Shown here: positions 1 to 14,699 of the stretch, one piece after another
Position numbering within the stretch: the first letter of the stretch is position 1
How the letters are laid out: each line of letters opens with the position of its first letter
Assembly: GCF_036370855.1 (NCBI RefSeq)
Contig: NC_088101.1
Location: forward strand, 39,912,544 to 39,976,543
Direction: 5' to 3'
Length of the DNA: 64,000 nucleotides
Source: Dromaius novaehollandiae
Lineage: Eukaryota > Chordata > Aves > Casuariiformes > Dromaiidae
The notes under the pieces: model-generated
Told to the model about the DNA's origin: nothing
Seen by the model: the letters and a program-made list of their open reading frames with translations, nothing else
Databases searched by the model: none
Program-made: the position numbers and the translations under genes

Positions 1-3000
1 GCATAAACACTATTATGCAACTATTACATTTCATAGCAAAAATGGACAGGTAGTTTTATTTAGTCGTAAATTTTCGACCATCTTCAACCATCTAAATTTT
101 CACTTAAACCTTTTCTTGGACTTTGAAGTCCTTTGAAGCAGTACTGCATCACTGAAGCGTACTGACAGAGAAAACAGCAACACTGTAATTATTGCAAAGA
201 CACAACTTCTAAAAAGAAAGTTATACAATATTTTTCCTATATTCTCCTTAAGAGTTAATAAACATGATTAAATAGCCATTAAAACCAAGTTTAAATATCA
301 TGCTCCCCTAATCAAGGTTTTAATTTACATTTGGCTAATCTCCCCCATACCTGACCAAGTCTTTTCCCAAAGTTTTATAAACAGATGCAAGCTTAGTGAA
401 ATATCTTTGCTGCCTCAGAACAAAACTGATTGTCAGTTTTTAATTGGTAGCACATTCTAAAACATATCAGGAGCTTTTTATTTGCCTAAGTTCAATAAAT
501 TTACATTTGTAGCCACTGAGAGAGCAAACACATATGCACATGCTTAGCTTTACTCAGCTATTCTTATAATCAAAGTTAAATGTATACTTTAAGACTGCAG
601 GATCAGATCTGAGTTTCATTTATCTTTAATTCTACAAAACTGTTAGGATATCCTATCAGTAATGACACTAGAAATTAATCACTGACTTAAAACACATCAG
701 AATTGTCTTCAAATTTGTCTTTGTGATAGCAATAGATGATGACAAAAAAAGTATCTAAGCATGTTATTTAAAATGTCTTTAAACTCTGAATTTAAGTTAC
801 AAGCCTTTAACACCTTAATAAGTTCTCAAGAAGCAGCTTGCAGAATCTGTTACTTACAGATTATCTTCTACAAACCACCCAGTCACATAAAGACTTTAGA
901 GATTTACAGGAAACTCATAAGCATTAAACATATCTTTCATCATAGCAGTTCTCATATCTCTAATGACTATTAACAAATTAAAATTGACAATGCACTATCA
1001 AAAAAGGAGACCAAAAGATAAGTTCAGCTACAAAAGCTGAATTTTTGGTTACTTTGCCCTGTTACAACAGGTATAATACTAATACAAGAAACTAGCTATT
1101 TATCATTTCAGAAAGATCCTGGTCTATTTTTATAACCTGTACCATCAAGACACTGAAACTTAAGAGCTTCTAAGCTGATGTTCTAAATATATTAAAACAC
1201 AGCCACACTACACGGAAACTGCGATTTCCTAAAGACAAGGATGAGAACTCCACATCTTCACTTTTGTACCCATATTTTTCCACAGGTGAGAGCAACTCTT
1301 CAGCAAACATCTCCTCTATAGCCTGAACTTCAGTTCAAGTGGTGTCCCCTGACTTCAGTCCTGAATGCTAGTAAGCACAAATCCCAAATAGCACCTCTTT
1401 TCAATGAAAAAAAAAACAAACAAACAAGCAGTTAGGAGAACGGGGAGGGGTGTCTTTCGATGGAAGTGCATTGTTTCACCAAAAACAGTGAAAAGTATTA
1501 GAAGAACTTGCATTGGAGGAATGGCCTCTTTTCCCAGCTAAATAAGCCCAATTTCAAGGGACTGTAACAGAGGTGAGTGGCGTGGAGAGCAAAGGATAGT
1601 AAGTGGCTGCTTGCTGCCTCTTCCAACACAAAAACTAGACAGCATCTAATGAAGCTAGTAGGAGCCACAGTTAAAATAAACCGATGCTTCAGGTAATAGG
1701 TAGTAGTCCCATGAAATTCTTTGCCAAAGCATGCTGTGCAAATGAAAACTTTACATGGGTTCAAGGAGAAATTGGACAAGTTCACAGATGAGAAATCCTT
1801 CAGGGGTTCCTAAACAAACAGAAACAATCTCTTGCTCACGGATTCCCTGAGCTGAAAGGACCTGGAGACTGAGTATGAGGGGAAAAGTATCAGACACTTA
1901 CCCTTCTCCTAATTTTCCCTATACATCCACCTGCAGATGCTGTTGAGATGGGTCATGCAAAGAATTAGGGAGAATGGCTTCAATCCACTCCAACTTCCAG
2001 GTTCCCGTTAACCATTTTTATTTATGGTTGCTAACAGAGGCAGGATAGTAAGCTAGAAAGACCTTCAGTGTGATCCAGCATGGCTAGTCTTAAGTTTTAA
2101 AAATATTTAATAAACTTGTGTTTTAAAATAGAACATTTCAACAAAATCTAAAGTATTTTTAATATTTAGATTTTTTCTTCCCCCAAATAGCTTGATAAAA
2201 TATCTTGAATTCAAATGTTTTACAGTTTGAAATTTCATTCAAACTATTAAAATAATTCTCCCACCTCTACTGAAATAAATTTATTCTGATTATTCTCCAA
2301 AAATACTTCTATAACAGTTTTGTAACTTTGCCCCCACACACATTATATCTGTAGTTATTAGTAGGCAGCAAAATGGTCTACTCCTAAAACAGTCCTGGCT
2401 GCCATTATTCTCCTCAGAAAAGCCAAATGAAAACTCTGGATTTTGGGTTGGTTTTTTTTTTTCCTTCCTGAGAAGAGATACAAGAAATAAGAAGAGATCA
2501 CAGAAGGAGTCCGTCTATTCATTAGCTGGAGAGACCTTTATGCTCCCTAACTGGAGAGACCTTCTTTCTCTCTCCACTGCAATACATATTGCAATGTTTC
2601 TGTCATCTGAATCCCGGATCTCCTTGGTCCTAAATTCAAAGTCTAAGTTTATCATGTTTACCTTAGCAGATGTATTTCTAAGCTGTCATAACACTCAGCT
2701 AAGCAATCTGGTGGAGGGGATCAGAGCTAATGTACTTCTCCAACACCTTCTTTTGAAGAATCTGCTGCATTTGCATTTTCTCAATTTAACCTCCTTCTGA
2801 TTCCTGCTCTTGTGTCAGAGAAGTGAGAGAAAGTAAACTAACTTTTAATTTGCAAATATTACAAAGCGATATCAACCTCTTACTAAAATATCTAGGATGA
2901 GGGAAAACCCAGCACTTACCTATATTTAAAGGGCAGTAGGGAAGATTTAGAGTATTGCAGAGAAACAAGCTTTTCATTAGCAAGTTAACTGAAGCAATTG

Positions 3001-3269
3001 TTTAGAGATTAGTATTGTAAAACATACCCCGGTTGATACCAGAGAACATACACAATATGGTTTCTGGAAAGGAAACAATGTTTTTTCAGGCTAGTAGAAT
3101 TTTCTAAAAACAACAGTGAATTAAGGAGAAGTAGTTGAAAAACTGACTTTCAAAAAGGCTCCCCCAAAGTCTCAAGAGGCTATTAAGTAAAATTAATCTG
3201 GATCTTAGGGAAAAAATATTGTTCAGGACAGCCATCAACAAAACATAAAAAGGAACAGCAATGAACAGT

Positions 3270-3900
3270 CTGACGCCAGCTTAAAGAAGGGGGTAAGAAC
3301 AGGATGCTGGAGTGGTCTACACCAAGGCTACTTAACATAGTCACTAATGGTCCAGAAGGTGAAAAGTGGTGAAGTGGCAAAATTCGCTCATGTCAAAATT
3401 ACTAAGGCTAATTAAGACAAGCGAAGGAACTGTAAGGACTTCAGATATTCTAGCTAAGCTAAATAAAAAGGCCAGTACACGTCAGACAAAATGAACCATT
3501 GACAAGGAATTGCTTATCAAGAAGAATATACTACTCGCTGACTTTCTAGACTTTTAACAAACTCAGAAAGAAACAAGTTCACTCTGGACAACCCATTGAA
3601 GAATGCCATGCAGCAGAAAAATGCTAGGATGCATATAAAACATTGTGGAGAATATTACAACGGGTACATTATAAATTTAATACATTATTCCAATTAGAAA
3701 CTTGGCTATATAACTACACAATGTCAAAAATAGCTTGAAACACTAATTAAACTAAAACAGCATCAAAAAAAGTTAAAGTTGGTGACAATCATTTTAAACG
3801 AGATACCACAAGACATAAAAAAGATCCTGTATGTTAACAGTAAACGAGAGATGTAATAAAGTAATACATAAGAAAAGGTATAGGAAAAAAAAAATGTAAG
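3270..3900 (+). mobile_element. Eroded CR1-type LINE fragment (reverse transcriptase region)
   Basis: This stretch follows the layout of the distal reverse-transcriptase part of a CR1 LINE. Near 3345-3400 a piece reading like 'taatggtccagaaggtg' leads into 'gtggcaaaattcgctcatg', the degraded counterpart of the segment encoding the KFADD box of the polymerase. Further on, around 3560-3640, come counterparts of the 'actctggacaacccattgaa' and 'gcagcagaaaaatgctagga' segments. Frame is lost repeatedly, so it is a dead fossil. The ends are approximate. Family recognition is by eye from known sauropsid CR1 sequence. Confidence 0.7.
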
Positions 3901-6900
3901 AATTTCCATTGACCTGGAGTTTTATAACAAGAGGAATACATTCATCTAAATTACAGGGTTAAAACTTCATGAACACCGCAAGACATCGCTATGAAACTCC
4001 TGACTAATGAGACAACCTGTTTCCATACAGCGATTGTTTAGACCTCATGATTTGGTTCCAAAAGTATTACTCAAACTAAAATCCTAACATAATATAAAAA
4101 ATGATTACATCTCTTAGAAAGTAGCATAATAGGCTGTAACAGCAATTTTAAGACCAATATGAAGAAATAACGAACTGCTTGAAGTTTCATAAATGAAAGC
4201 TATCTGGTGGTGTCCTATACTTCTCCAAAAAGTGAAAAGTGATTTTGAAAAGTAAGAAATGGAACAGACACATATGCCCTGTAGTGAAATCTTAACTTTT
4301 CCGGAGGTGGCAATGAATAGGCAGCGAGAATGGCATAACTTGAACTCTCGACTCTGCAATCAGTAGAATTCTTTAATCTGAAAGTTTTTTTCTTTGGCAT
4401 CAGCCAGCCAGCGTACACGCAACTCTGCACTAGTCAGAGCACACGTTGCCTTTAAACAGGCTAGCAAACTAAAAACGATAGGTAGGTTATATAGGGAGTA
4501 AAGTAGTACTCGGGCAGCAGGCCTGAATGTATCACAGTGAGGGAAGTCACAGAAGATATGAGGACAGTGGTGAGGGATCAGTGACTGCAGCAGAGGGATA
4601 AAGCAGCTAGAGGATACAAATCCACGGGAAACCAGGTTTTGTTAGCTCTGCTGCTCATGGCACAGTTTGTTTCCCTTGTGTTTAACAGATTTGAATACTA
4701 ATATTTCTGTGCACTCTAGCTTTGATCACTGTGTTAAGTGTAACTCTATTGAATAAAAGGATTAGTAGTCCAGAGCGGCAAAGCTATGACTGTGATTTGA
4801 TGAGAACTGCAGGGAAAAACCTTTGAAGATCAAGTGCATGCTCAACTCTGTAGGCTGAACCAGCAGGAGTAGCTGATGATGTTTTGTCACGCATATAGTT
4901 TACAGTATGATAGATATGACAGTAGTTCTGGGGTTTGACATATGGTTTTGAAGCATTTCTGTCTTGCTGCTGAAAGGGGCAATCCCACCCTTCCCTTACC
5001 CAAAAGGCTAAGACGACAGACAGCTCTAGCACTCGTTTTGGCTCACAACCAGCTACATCAGAGAAGTACGCAGCGCAGCCACAAACGTCAGAAGGGAAGG
5101 GCGGCAAGATCAGCCCTTTGGGTTGCAGCACGCTGGGTTCAGTAGATCATCAAGCCACAACTGTGAGGTTTCAGGGTACAGCTAAGCTGCTCCAGTGGCT
5201 AGCTAGTGCCCAAAGGATCCCCCACCAGCCTCACACACCCCCTGCAGTCCTCGTGCCGGCTCTAACACGCATCCCAAGTCACGCTGAGCCGACTCCGGTT
5301 TTGATTCTTTTTAGCTCCTTTCTCACTTCCCTTTGTGCTGTCAGCTTTCTACCATTTTTGTCACCTGAATTTAATTACCAAAAAGCCAAATCTAACCTAT
5401 AGCTAGCACAGGAAAAGGCCTGGTGAGGGGCAGGGGGGAACTATGTGGAATCACCCCTTTCAAAAGTAGCTAACCATGAGATCAAATCAAATACAACATG
5501 AAACTACAACCTCTGCAAAGGACAAGGGAACGCGTCTCGGGAATCCTCAAGGACAAAGGTAAATAGACAAGTTTTCTCTGCAAAGATGGAGATGGTTTAC
5601 ATGAAGGGTAAAATGTTTCAATTTTAAGTTTTTCTTCTCTAATCTTAGGTTGTGCACAACTTATTTGATCAGTTTTGTTTCCCTCACACTGCAGTGTAAA
5701 CACACCATAATAGGAGTGAGAAGGACGCAAATGTTAACATTTCTTTTGTCCCACCAAACAAGCTTTTGTTTTTGCAGTCATTCCCAGTCCCCCTTTTGAA
5801 AGGTTCCCACAGCCCGTGTAAACAACTCGCAAGCTGAGCTGGATGACTGTACAGACCTCCTACGTAGCCAGCTAGGAACTGCAGCGTGCAGCTCCCCTAC
5901 CTAGACTGCCACGCATCCACCCAGCGACATGGGATACCACCCACCCCTATCCTTCAAACAGAAAAATATCCCGCCTGGGCTCCTGAGTCATACTGAATGT
6001 TATCTAGTGCTCACGCAAGGCACAACCAAACATCAGTAATAGCTGAGTTGAAGTTTGACCCTCTAAGGTATTTCAAGATCAGCCCACTTCTTTTCTATTG
6101 CAAATCAGAAATTATTCTGTTTCGAAATAGTCAAGTGTAATCGTATGCAAAGGACAAATAACAAAACAAATTGCAAGATTTACCATGGCAATAAGCTATA
6201 AAACTGGGAATACAAAATGAAATCTGAAAGGAAGAAACAGAATGTCCTGAAGACAAATCAAATGTAATTGTAAATGCCAAAGTTGTTGCGCTACTGCAAG
6301 CCGTGTCTAAGAACCAACTCAGTTTTGGTGTGGCTTCAGGTACATAAAACTTTCAAAATTAAGTGAAACATCTAAAAGAGCTAGGGAGCTGCCACTACGG
6401 AGGTAATCAGCACGGTTAACACAAACACACTTTTATGCATTGAAAATGAAAGGTTCAGACACTTGTCCATTAGAGCCTACATAGAATGAGAGCCCACATA
6501 AGATATTCTTAGTAGGACCTATTTTGCACATATTATTACCTTCCTGAAGGCACATGATGTCAAAGCACAGTTAGAATTATTACTGCATTAAAGGGCCATT
6601 CCCGTCACATCTCATGAAGCACCAGCAGCAGTTGCAGGACCACATGCTGCACATCTGACAGTGCCAAGCGAGGCCAGGACAAGAGAGAATCCAGCAAGCT
6701 GGGAGCTGAGCACTCACTAATGCTTAGCTCTTAACACGACCATAGTTATCTGCCTGCTACCACTGAAAATACAACTAACACATGCCATGAAAGCAGAGAG
6801 GTACAACTGTCCCCTCACACCATAGGCTTCTCGCATGGGTGTGCACCTGCCCCCTTCTTGGCTGCACAGAAAAGTTTAAACACCCATTAGGTGGACAGTC

Positions 6901-9502
6901 TAAAGGAAAAGTATAGCGTGTAGAATCATTGTCTCCCTCCCCCAGGACTCTCCCAACAAGCACTGAGTTAAAAGAAAAGCAATTCCCAAACATGGTGCCC
7001 CAAACAAACTGATTATTTCAAAATCCATCTTGCTTGAATATCCAATGAGACCTGCTGTCTACGTAGCTGAAGAAGTGAACTGCTAGCATCAGAAGTTTCC
7101 TGACAACAGAGTAGACAGTGACTTTGCCTTAGGACAATCTAAAAAATGCTGACGATGCCCTCAAGATCTAAAAAAACTGTCACTATCATACACTGTGTTA
7201 AAGTATCTGCCATTCCAGTGATCCACCCATTCACGGAAACACTGCTTATCTGAAGACATATTCCTCAGCTCCGGCAACAACAGAAAAAAATGCCATGTCA
7301 AAATGCAGGAACAAATATTACGAATTACTTACAGAAAGATGTCTCCTGGATCTCAGATTCAGAGCCCTTTCCTATCATGCTGAAGCTCAAAAGATCTCTT
7401 GTTCTGAAGGTCATGTCATAGCATGAATTAAAGAAAAATGATAAGACGTAAACAGCAACCAAAGTAAGCACTCCCGACAAACTGCAGGTTTACTGACTAT
7501 CCGACCCTAGCTCGCAGCCACAGGTTACACTGCTTGCTGAAAACACAGCATTTGGTAAAGCCAACATGCAGGCGTCAGAGCTTCCCCAGATTCCAAAATG
7601 CGCAACGCTACACGGGACCACACTTGCCGCAAGAGATGAATAACACTTTCCAGAGAGGCCCATATCAAAAGTTGCAATTTTGGTTATCATTATTTAGTCG
7701 TTACGATCTTGAACACTGAGAAGATACTCTTTTCAAAACAAACCTTCTTAGATGCAGAAGTCAACAAAAGCATGCATCCGCTATTGTCAGCTCTAGCAAG
7801 AAACGCCAGATTTTGCAGCTACCAAAACAGATAGCAAGAGACTTCTCAAACATGAGCTATGTGACAATGCTGAAAGGCTTGCACTCACCAGGGAACGCAC
7901 TGAGCAGCTTACCTTCCTAAATAGGGAAGTTGGGAAAAAAAAAACTTGAAACCTTTTCTTCCCCACTGGCCTTCATGTCGACTTGTGGTGTTTTGGGCTT
8001 GTCACTCACTCAGTAAGACAAGTACCTTGTTCTGAAGTAGCCAGTTCACTTCCCAAAACACTGCAAACATTTTCAGTCCTGCAGATACCATTAGAATAAA
8101 CATTTTATCCCATACAGCACATGATGTATTTTACATATAGAGAAGAGTATCCTTTCACGTGCTGTCTGCAGTAAGATAAACTCTCTAGGAGCATAGGCGG
8201 ATCCTGTATGCCACACCAGATCTAAATTTGAAGTTTTGCCTTATTGTAGGAAAACATGATAGACTTTATCCTGCAATGTGTGCGCTCTAAAAGCATTCAC
8301 CAGCATCTGTGAGAATGCAGTGCCAATGTGCTTACTGAGGACAGTAAGCCAAAGAGGGCAGAGTTAAGCAGATACTGTCAACAACATGCAGGCAGGGTTT
8401 GCAGTTTCTGTCCTTCAGGAGCTTGAAGTACTTGCCAAAATCTACCACAACACAAAACCACAGCTGAGTAACCTTAACTCTGCATTGAGAAGACTGGGAG
8501 TATTTCATTCTATTTAAAAAGAATTCTCAATACTTCTGGTGCAGTTAGTGCTCCATCACCACTGTTAAACTCTTTGATAATTATAATCCCAACAAGAGAA
8601 CGCAACTGAAACCTGATACCTTCTGGTACGACACTGAGATCTCCCACCTTCCTAGTTATCCAGCACATTTCTCCATCCTCAGCCCTTCTCCCTTCAGAAG
8701 GGCAGGCAATAACGCAGGAGCAAAAGGTTGAGGAACTGGAAAAGGGAATCCTGGAACAGCCTAATGATTATTGCAGAATCAGTCTAGACTTTTGATTTTC
8801 AAAGAGAAAAATATGCATGAAAAGGGGACCACAGGGAGGGAGAGGTCCTGCATCAACAGGATGCCTGCCCTCTGGAGTGCCCCTGGTCTCAGCATCCCCG
8901 GCTTTGCCCATTTCAGGGAGTTAAGCTGTCTTTCCAACGCCGCTTCTCCAGGGAAGCAACAGATACTACGTGCTGCCTGAGACAGTCCTGAGCAAATAAA
9001 ATCAGGAAAGAGCAAGATCAGAGCCACGGTCTGAGCTCCAGAGAGACAAATGTAAAAAAATTATCTATTTAGGTGAATTCATGAATAAACTAAAAACTCA
9101 CAGGCACAAATCTTGTAAAGGGGATGAGGGAGGGGAAAAAGGCCTTTATCTCCAAGAATCACTTGCTCAAATGCCCCTAGCTCTAATCCATATGACTGAA
9201 AGGTTTCCAAGAAAGCACTTCAAAACATTCACATTTTGGACAACTTAGAATAGTCAATCTTTAAACAGAAAGCATTACTCAACCTTAACTACCTCAGATC
9301 TGTCTGCCTGCTATAAACAGCCATCCAGTTTCAGGTCACAAGACAAACTAAGTTCATCTAGGCCAAATTAGCCATTCATTATCTGTCTATTACAAGCTTC
9401 CCTGATATTGTCACTGTTAGAAAGCACACATAGAAAGCATACATAGTTATTGTGATCTTGTGGGACCAATCAGAAATACAGATCCAGCAACTTGAAGAAA
9501 TC

Positions 9503-9545
9503 CTTTTTTGTTGTTTTGGTTTTTTGTTTTGTTTTGTTTTTTTTT
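9503..9545. repeat. T-rich low-complexity tract
   Basis: Runs of T are broken by single or double G, giving a TTTTG-like pattern of about 43 bp. On the minus strand it is an A-rich tract, which could be the worn tail of a retroposed element, but I see no recognisable body next to it. Confidence 0.7.
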
Positions 9546-11695
9546 AAATAATCTCAAATGACCTCATGCCTACATGACATTTAGGGCGCACTGATGCTGA
9601 TTAATCTTTCATAGCAATACATTTGGGTTACCAAATCTGAAGAGTAGTCTCAACCTTCTGTGAGACTCTGAAGTGGAAATTGCCTTTCGCAATCTCTCTC
9701 TCACAGCTATTTGCCCGCGTACACCTGCTGAAATTATCATGTCAGAACTCTGCCAGCAAGACAGGATGGACGAACACTCCTCATCCTTCAGCACAAAGCC
9801 AACTGCCCCAGCTCAAGCCAAAGCTGAAGATTATCCGAGCTAAGCGAGCTAGTTTTTAACAATAAGGAGTATTTCACACGTCCCCCCTGCCAGCTGGGCT
9901 GTGGGTGCCATATTCCCTAGCCGATGGCAACGCCTTTGACTGCCCCAGCTAATTGTGGGAAAAAGAGGTCGCTGGTATCATAAGGCATGACATTATGGAA
10001 AAAATGCATTGTTTTACAAGAAAATCAAATGCAGTTGTTTCATAGAATAGAGAGAAAACAAGATACTGAAGAGCTGAGTAAACACAAACTGTCTGTTTTG
10101 CAAAGATGAACAGTCTTGACCAGATGATCATGTACTTTTTAATTACAGTGAGAATGAACAAGTACAAATTAAGTAACTTCTGGTATACCTTAACATTCCT
10201 TAAGTTTTGAAGAATTTGACCTTTTAACCTCAATATATTATATAATATATACACATTATGTTTACAGATGGAAATTATTCTTGTTAAGCTCTTAATCAAA
10301 ACAAATCTGATATTCCAAAATAGACAAAATTAAAAAGGGGAAAAAACAAAACAAAACCCAGAGTTATTAGGTTTTTTTAAGCATAAGTTTCAGGAATATG
10401 GGCTGCAAGTGAAAATGCTTATGGATAGAAACCATACCCCCATGGATATAATAGGAAGTGTTTAACAGTAATGTATGCACTGCTACAGGATGAACATTCA
10501 CGTGGCTGATTAGAATTGCTGGTGAAGAGAAGGAGGAAGGCTTCACAGCATTGCAACCAGATCGGTCACCCTTGTTTCCTCTCCGCTCCCAAGAATTATC
10601 CCCTTGCACATGATTTACAATGTCTTTCCCATTCGCTAAAGCAAAAAATGTCCATCTTGCACACCCAAAGTTCTCAAAGGAAAAAGCAAATGAGTACATT
10701 CATATATAAGTAACTATTCAAACTTTATATTTATTTATTGATTACTGTTCATCGGAGAATGGAGCTCAGATGATTAGTACATTATTTCACCCATAACTTA
10801 CACAAACAGAAAGCTTGAGAGATTCGTTTCATTTTCTATTGAATATGAAATTGTGACAGATGAGGGGTGATTAAGGATCAAATATTCACTCTCTCTCCTC
10901 ATACAAGAATTGGAGGTTATCGAATGAAGCTGACAATTGATACATTCAAAACAAATAACTAGCTCTTCCTTTGAAGCCACAGAACAAGTTCACACAAGAG
11001 AAAGCCACTAAGGGTTACTAAACACACAGAAACAACACAAGCCTAAGTCTCAAACTGATAGCAACTGGAAGAGCTTACTGGGAAGGAAAGTCATAAGCAT
11101 ATAGTGCTGCTTATAGTCGCCCAGAGACATCCGTTGTTGACCACGGAGCAAGACAGAATATTGGGCTAAACTGAGCTTTGATTCAAGACAGAACAACCTC
11201 TGAAATAATCAACGGCCTTATGACTGAAAAGCAAAACCAAGAAGTTTGTAATGATAAGTTGACTTTTAAGCTTATTTGCTTCTAGGTCTTCATCAGACAG
11301 GTATTTGAGAAAACACGTGACCTAACACAAAAGTCTAAGGCAGTCTGTACAAATGACCTGGTAAACAGACTTTGCCTTTCTTGTGATTACATGGAGTATT
11401 TCAGTACAGTACCATCAGCCTCCACAAACTCACTAAATTACAACACTTTGCATCATGGAAGAGCATTTACAAGAGTGATTACAGAGTAATATTCATTATC
11501 TCTTTCAAGCATTACCTCCCATATACAACCTACGTAGAAGAAGGCTGAAGCAGCCGTGCAGATATGGTCTTTATGATAAAATTATTTCAAATGTTATGTA
11601 TATAAATTCAATTAACAGGCATGTGTTCTTAAGAACAAGAGCCAAAAAATTAAACACATTTGTTAAATTCAGCCTGAATTTAAAATATGTCAACT

Positions 11696-11713
11696 AAAAA
11701 AAAAAAAAAAAAA
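11696..11713. repeat. Poly-A run (A18)
   Basis: Eighteen uninterrupted A residues lie within AT-rich putative intronic DNA. No attached retroposon body was recognised. Confidence 0.8.
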
Positions 11714-14076
11714 CCCTTATTTGGTTTATTTTAAAGAGACAGAAAACAGCATTTCTCTGTTTAATGGAATTGCCAGGCCTAAATCAAACACCATTGCCCT
11801 CTTCTACTGATAGTTAATTTGAAGAGACAAGAAATTCCAGTGCATTAATTACCAAAACTATTGCAAAATAACACATGTACATAATGGGGGGAAACAAAAG
11901 CTAATTTATCAATCGAAGAGTCTAAAGATGCAAATGATTTCTTTCCCTAAGCTGAAAAGCTACTTATAATCAGCTTCTCTAATAGTTAATACCAATGAAA
12001 TTCATATGCTTTCTGATATTTAAATGCTTAGGCTTCCAAATGGACAGAACTGCAGTAGTAAAAGATTATTCAGCTTGGAGAAAGGAACTACATTGACTAG
12101 CTGTAAGCTGTAATAGGAAGGATAACTTAAACTCTTAAAAATTCATTTTAATAACACAAGGTGATATATTTTCTTGAGGTATTTATGAACCTGGAACCCA
12201 CAAGAATGCTGAAAAGCCTGCAACAGGAGAAGGCAGCTGCATTTTAAGTATACAGAAAACAATTTAATGTTTATAAATAGATGCCACAAAAAACAGGATG
12301 ATAATGGAATGGGGAAAAGGCAGATTTAAATTTGGAACCAGGAAGTGACATAAAAGTCAACATAATCTCCATACTGAAACAAGGCATGCTGCCTTTTAGC
12401 TCCTCTGCGTATTAAATACAGTACAACGTTCATCATCCTCTTAACACTACGGTCTAAAGAGAACACAAGCTCCTTTCCCGGCTTCTTAGCTCCTGGGCCA
12501 AGAGAAGCACAGAGGGATCTGAACGCACTGTTCCAAAAGATTTTTTATTTTTTTTTAAACAGCAGTGCCAACAGGGAGCTTAAGATATGGGGATATTTTG
12601 GTCTAAAAATAGACTTTCCACCTGTATACATATCCAGTGTCTAAAAGAAACTGAGAAATGTCAGGTACCCTCTCCATTTTTGGACCTTCTACTAATTGCA
12701 AGGGTTTTTTTCTTCCTAAGCTTTCAGAGAATGCCTCTTTCTCAGTAAAACAGAGAAATACATATTTGGGAAACAGTCTGTACATGCTGTCAGTTGTATA
12801 GTGCAAACAAACTAAAAACAGAAACAGGTACCTTCATCTCACCTTTGCTTTATCAATCCTAAATGAACATGTTCGAATTCTAGGTTATGGCTTTCAGTTT
12901 ATAGGGATACATTTAAGAGCTTCTTTCTGCTTCTTTCTTTTATTTATCTCTACCTTCAGTTCTACACAGTGAAGGAAATGCAGAAGAGACGGCTCCTAGG
13001 AACTGACCCATAAAAAGTCTGTAACCCATTTATTCTTCCTCCAATGAAAAACCAGGCACTAGAACATTTTCCTCCAAAACCTTTCTAGACTCCTTTCAAA
13101 GAGATGGGCGGAGGGATCAGGACCCACATTAGACTCATACAAACAACAGTCTTAGCACAGAGTTATTATTTCTGGATCTATATCCTGATACTGTCTGATG
13201 AAATAAATGACGTTCAACTCACCCTCTCCACTTTTTTACTATAACCCGTTCACACGAACCGAACTGGTATATAAATCTTAACTTGCGAACAACACAATTT
13301 AGCACAGTGTTCCTCTCCTGAACAACAACTATGGCAACATTTTCTTCATTTAACAGAGAGTTAAGATACTCCACTAAAACCACCTGAATTTCACAGTAGT
13401 TTTTTGTTTTGTTTTGGGTTTTTTTGCACACTGGGAAGTTTGCACCCTGGAGAAGGGAAAAAAAAGAAAAAAAAAAAAGAGGAGTCCCATTCCCAAACCT
13501 CAGAGCAAGCTCTTTGGCACGACAGCAAGAGCACTTGCTGGTGCTTTGCGAAGATGCAACTTCTCTGACGAACAGGAGGGGCCAACGCTGCTCCTCGCTT
13601 GCAAACTCTATTAAAATACTTCATGTGGAAAAAGTCTCTCCTTCATAACGTTTCCCCGCGCCAATAACTTGCATTTTCCACCGAAGCATTATGTAAATCG
13701 GAAGGCAGGAGGCAGCTACGGGACCTATTAAGAGCCACTCGACCCTAAAAAGAAAAAAAAGGCGGGGGGGGACGTTGGAAGTCCCAACGCTGCAGCACCG
13801 CGGTCGTGCGCTTCGCCGCCGGCCTCGCACAACTTTCCGCCGGAGCAGTTTTGCTAAGTTTTCTTTTTTATTCTTCCCAAGAGGGGGAGGCAAAAAACGG
13901 AGAAAGAGAGAGGCCGGAGGTGGTCGCAGCCCGCGGTCTTTGTTCGGGGCAGCGCAGCGCGCCGCGCCCGCCCGCAGCGGGGCCCGGGCTCCCGGGGCAC
14001 GGCCAGAGCTCCCCGACCCCCCGCGCCCGGCCCGGCGCGGCCCCCCCGCCCCACGTGCCCCCCCCGGCTCACTCAC

Positions 14077-14450
14077 TTTCGGGACCGGCTCCGCCGTGCT
14101 CTCCCTGCGTTGGCGGCGCGCTCGCCTCCCCGCTGCGGGGGCGATGCCGGCGGCGAGGCGCGGCCCCCCCGGCGGCGGCTCCGCGCCCCCCGCCCGCCGC
14201 CGCCCCGGGGCCGGCGGCGCGGCGCGGCCAGGCGGGGCCAGCCCCCCGCGGGGCCCCGGGCGGGCTGGGGGCCCGGCTCGGCGCCCGTTCGGCTGCCGGC
14301 GGTCCCGGCGGCTCCGGCGCGCCGCCTCACATGGAGCCGTCGCCGCCGCGCCGCCCGCTGGCTGCCGCCGCCGCCGCCGCCGGCGGGGAGGCGAGTGGCT
14401 CGGCCCGCGGCCCCCTCCCTCGCATGCACCGGGGCGCCGGGCAGCGGCGG
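14077..14450 (-). other. FBXW7: Candidate non-coding first exon of FBXW7 (5' UTR)
   Basis: On the minus strand the island sequence ends at CGAAA|GTGAGTGAG, a strong consensus donor whose GT is the complement of 14075-14076. Sequence just upstream is GC-rich with GCC/GGC triplet runs, as expected of a long 5' UTR. The upper boundary (transcription start) is not visible and 14450 is only a guess. Human FBXW7 has non-coding 5' exons, so lack of a coding frame is expected. An alternative is an exon of an unrelated non-coding RNA. Confidence 0.45.
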
Positions 14451-14565
14451 GGGCCGCTAGGGCCGCGGCCGGGCGGCGCGGGGCGGCCGGGCGGCGGGGC
14501 TGGGCGCCGCTCCCGCTCCGCTCTGCGGCATGTGGGAGCGGCGGCGCGGGCGGGCGGACCGGGGC

Positions 14566-14581
14566 GGGGGGGGGGGGGGGG
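14566..14581 (+). repeat. G16 run followed by GGC triplets
   Basis: Sixteen consecutive G residues are followed directly by four GGC-type units, inside the CpG island. It could form a G-quadruplex on the plus strand, the non-template side for plus-strand transcription and the template for minus-strand FBXW7 transcription. Run length is error-prone in assemblies. Confidence 0.8.
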
Positions 14582-14699
14582 CGGCGGCGGCGGTGCGCGC
14601 CCCGGCGTCCGCTGGTCGCTGCGCCTGGCGGAGGGGGCGGGGGAGAAGGCAGCGGGCGAGCGAGCGCCAGCGGGCGGGCGTCGCGCCCCGATGACAGCC

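Larger units (their letters stand above)
1..14076 (-). other. FBXW7: Putative FBXW7 5' intron, non-coding
   Basis: I see no coding exon on either strand here. Open frames are short, lack recognisable domains and have no paired splice signals. The stretch lies downstream, in minus-strand terms, of the CpG island and of a good minus-strand donor at 14071-14076. The next gene on the other side is TMEM154 in the orientation expected from human synteny, so the stretch is read as the long first intron of FBXW7. In mammals the 5'-most FBXW7 exon is non-coding and lies far from the coding exons. Contents are mostly unique AT-rich DNA with homopolymer tracts and one CR1 relic. The assignment is by synteny only; no FBXW7 protein sequence is present. 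Confidence 0.55.
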
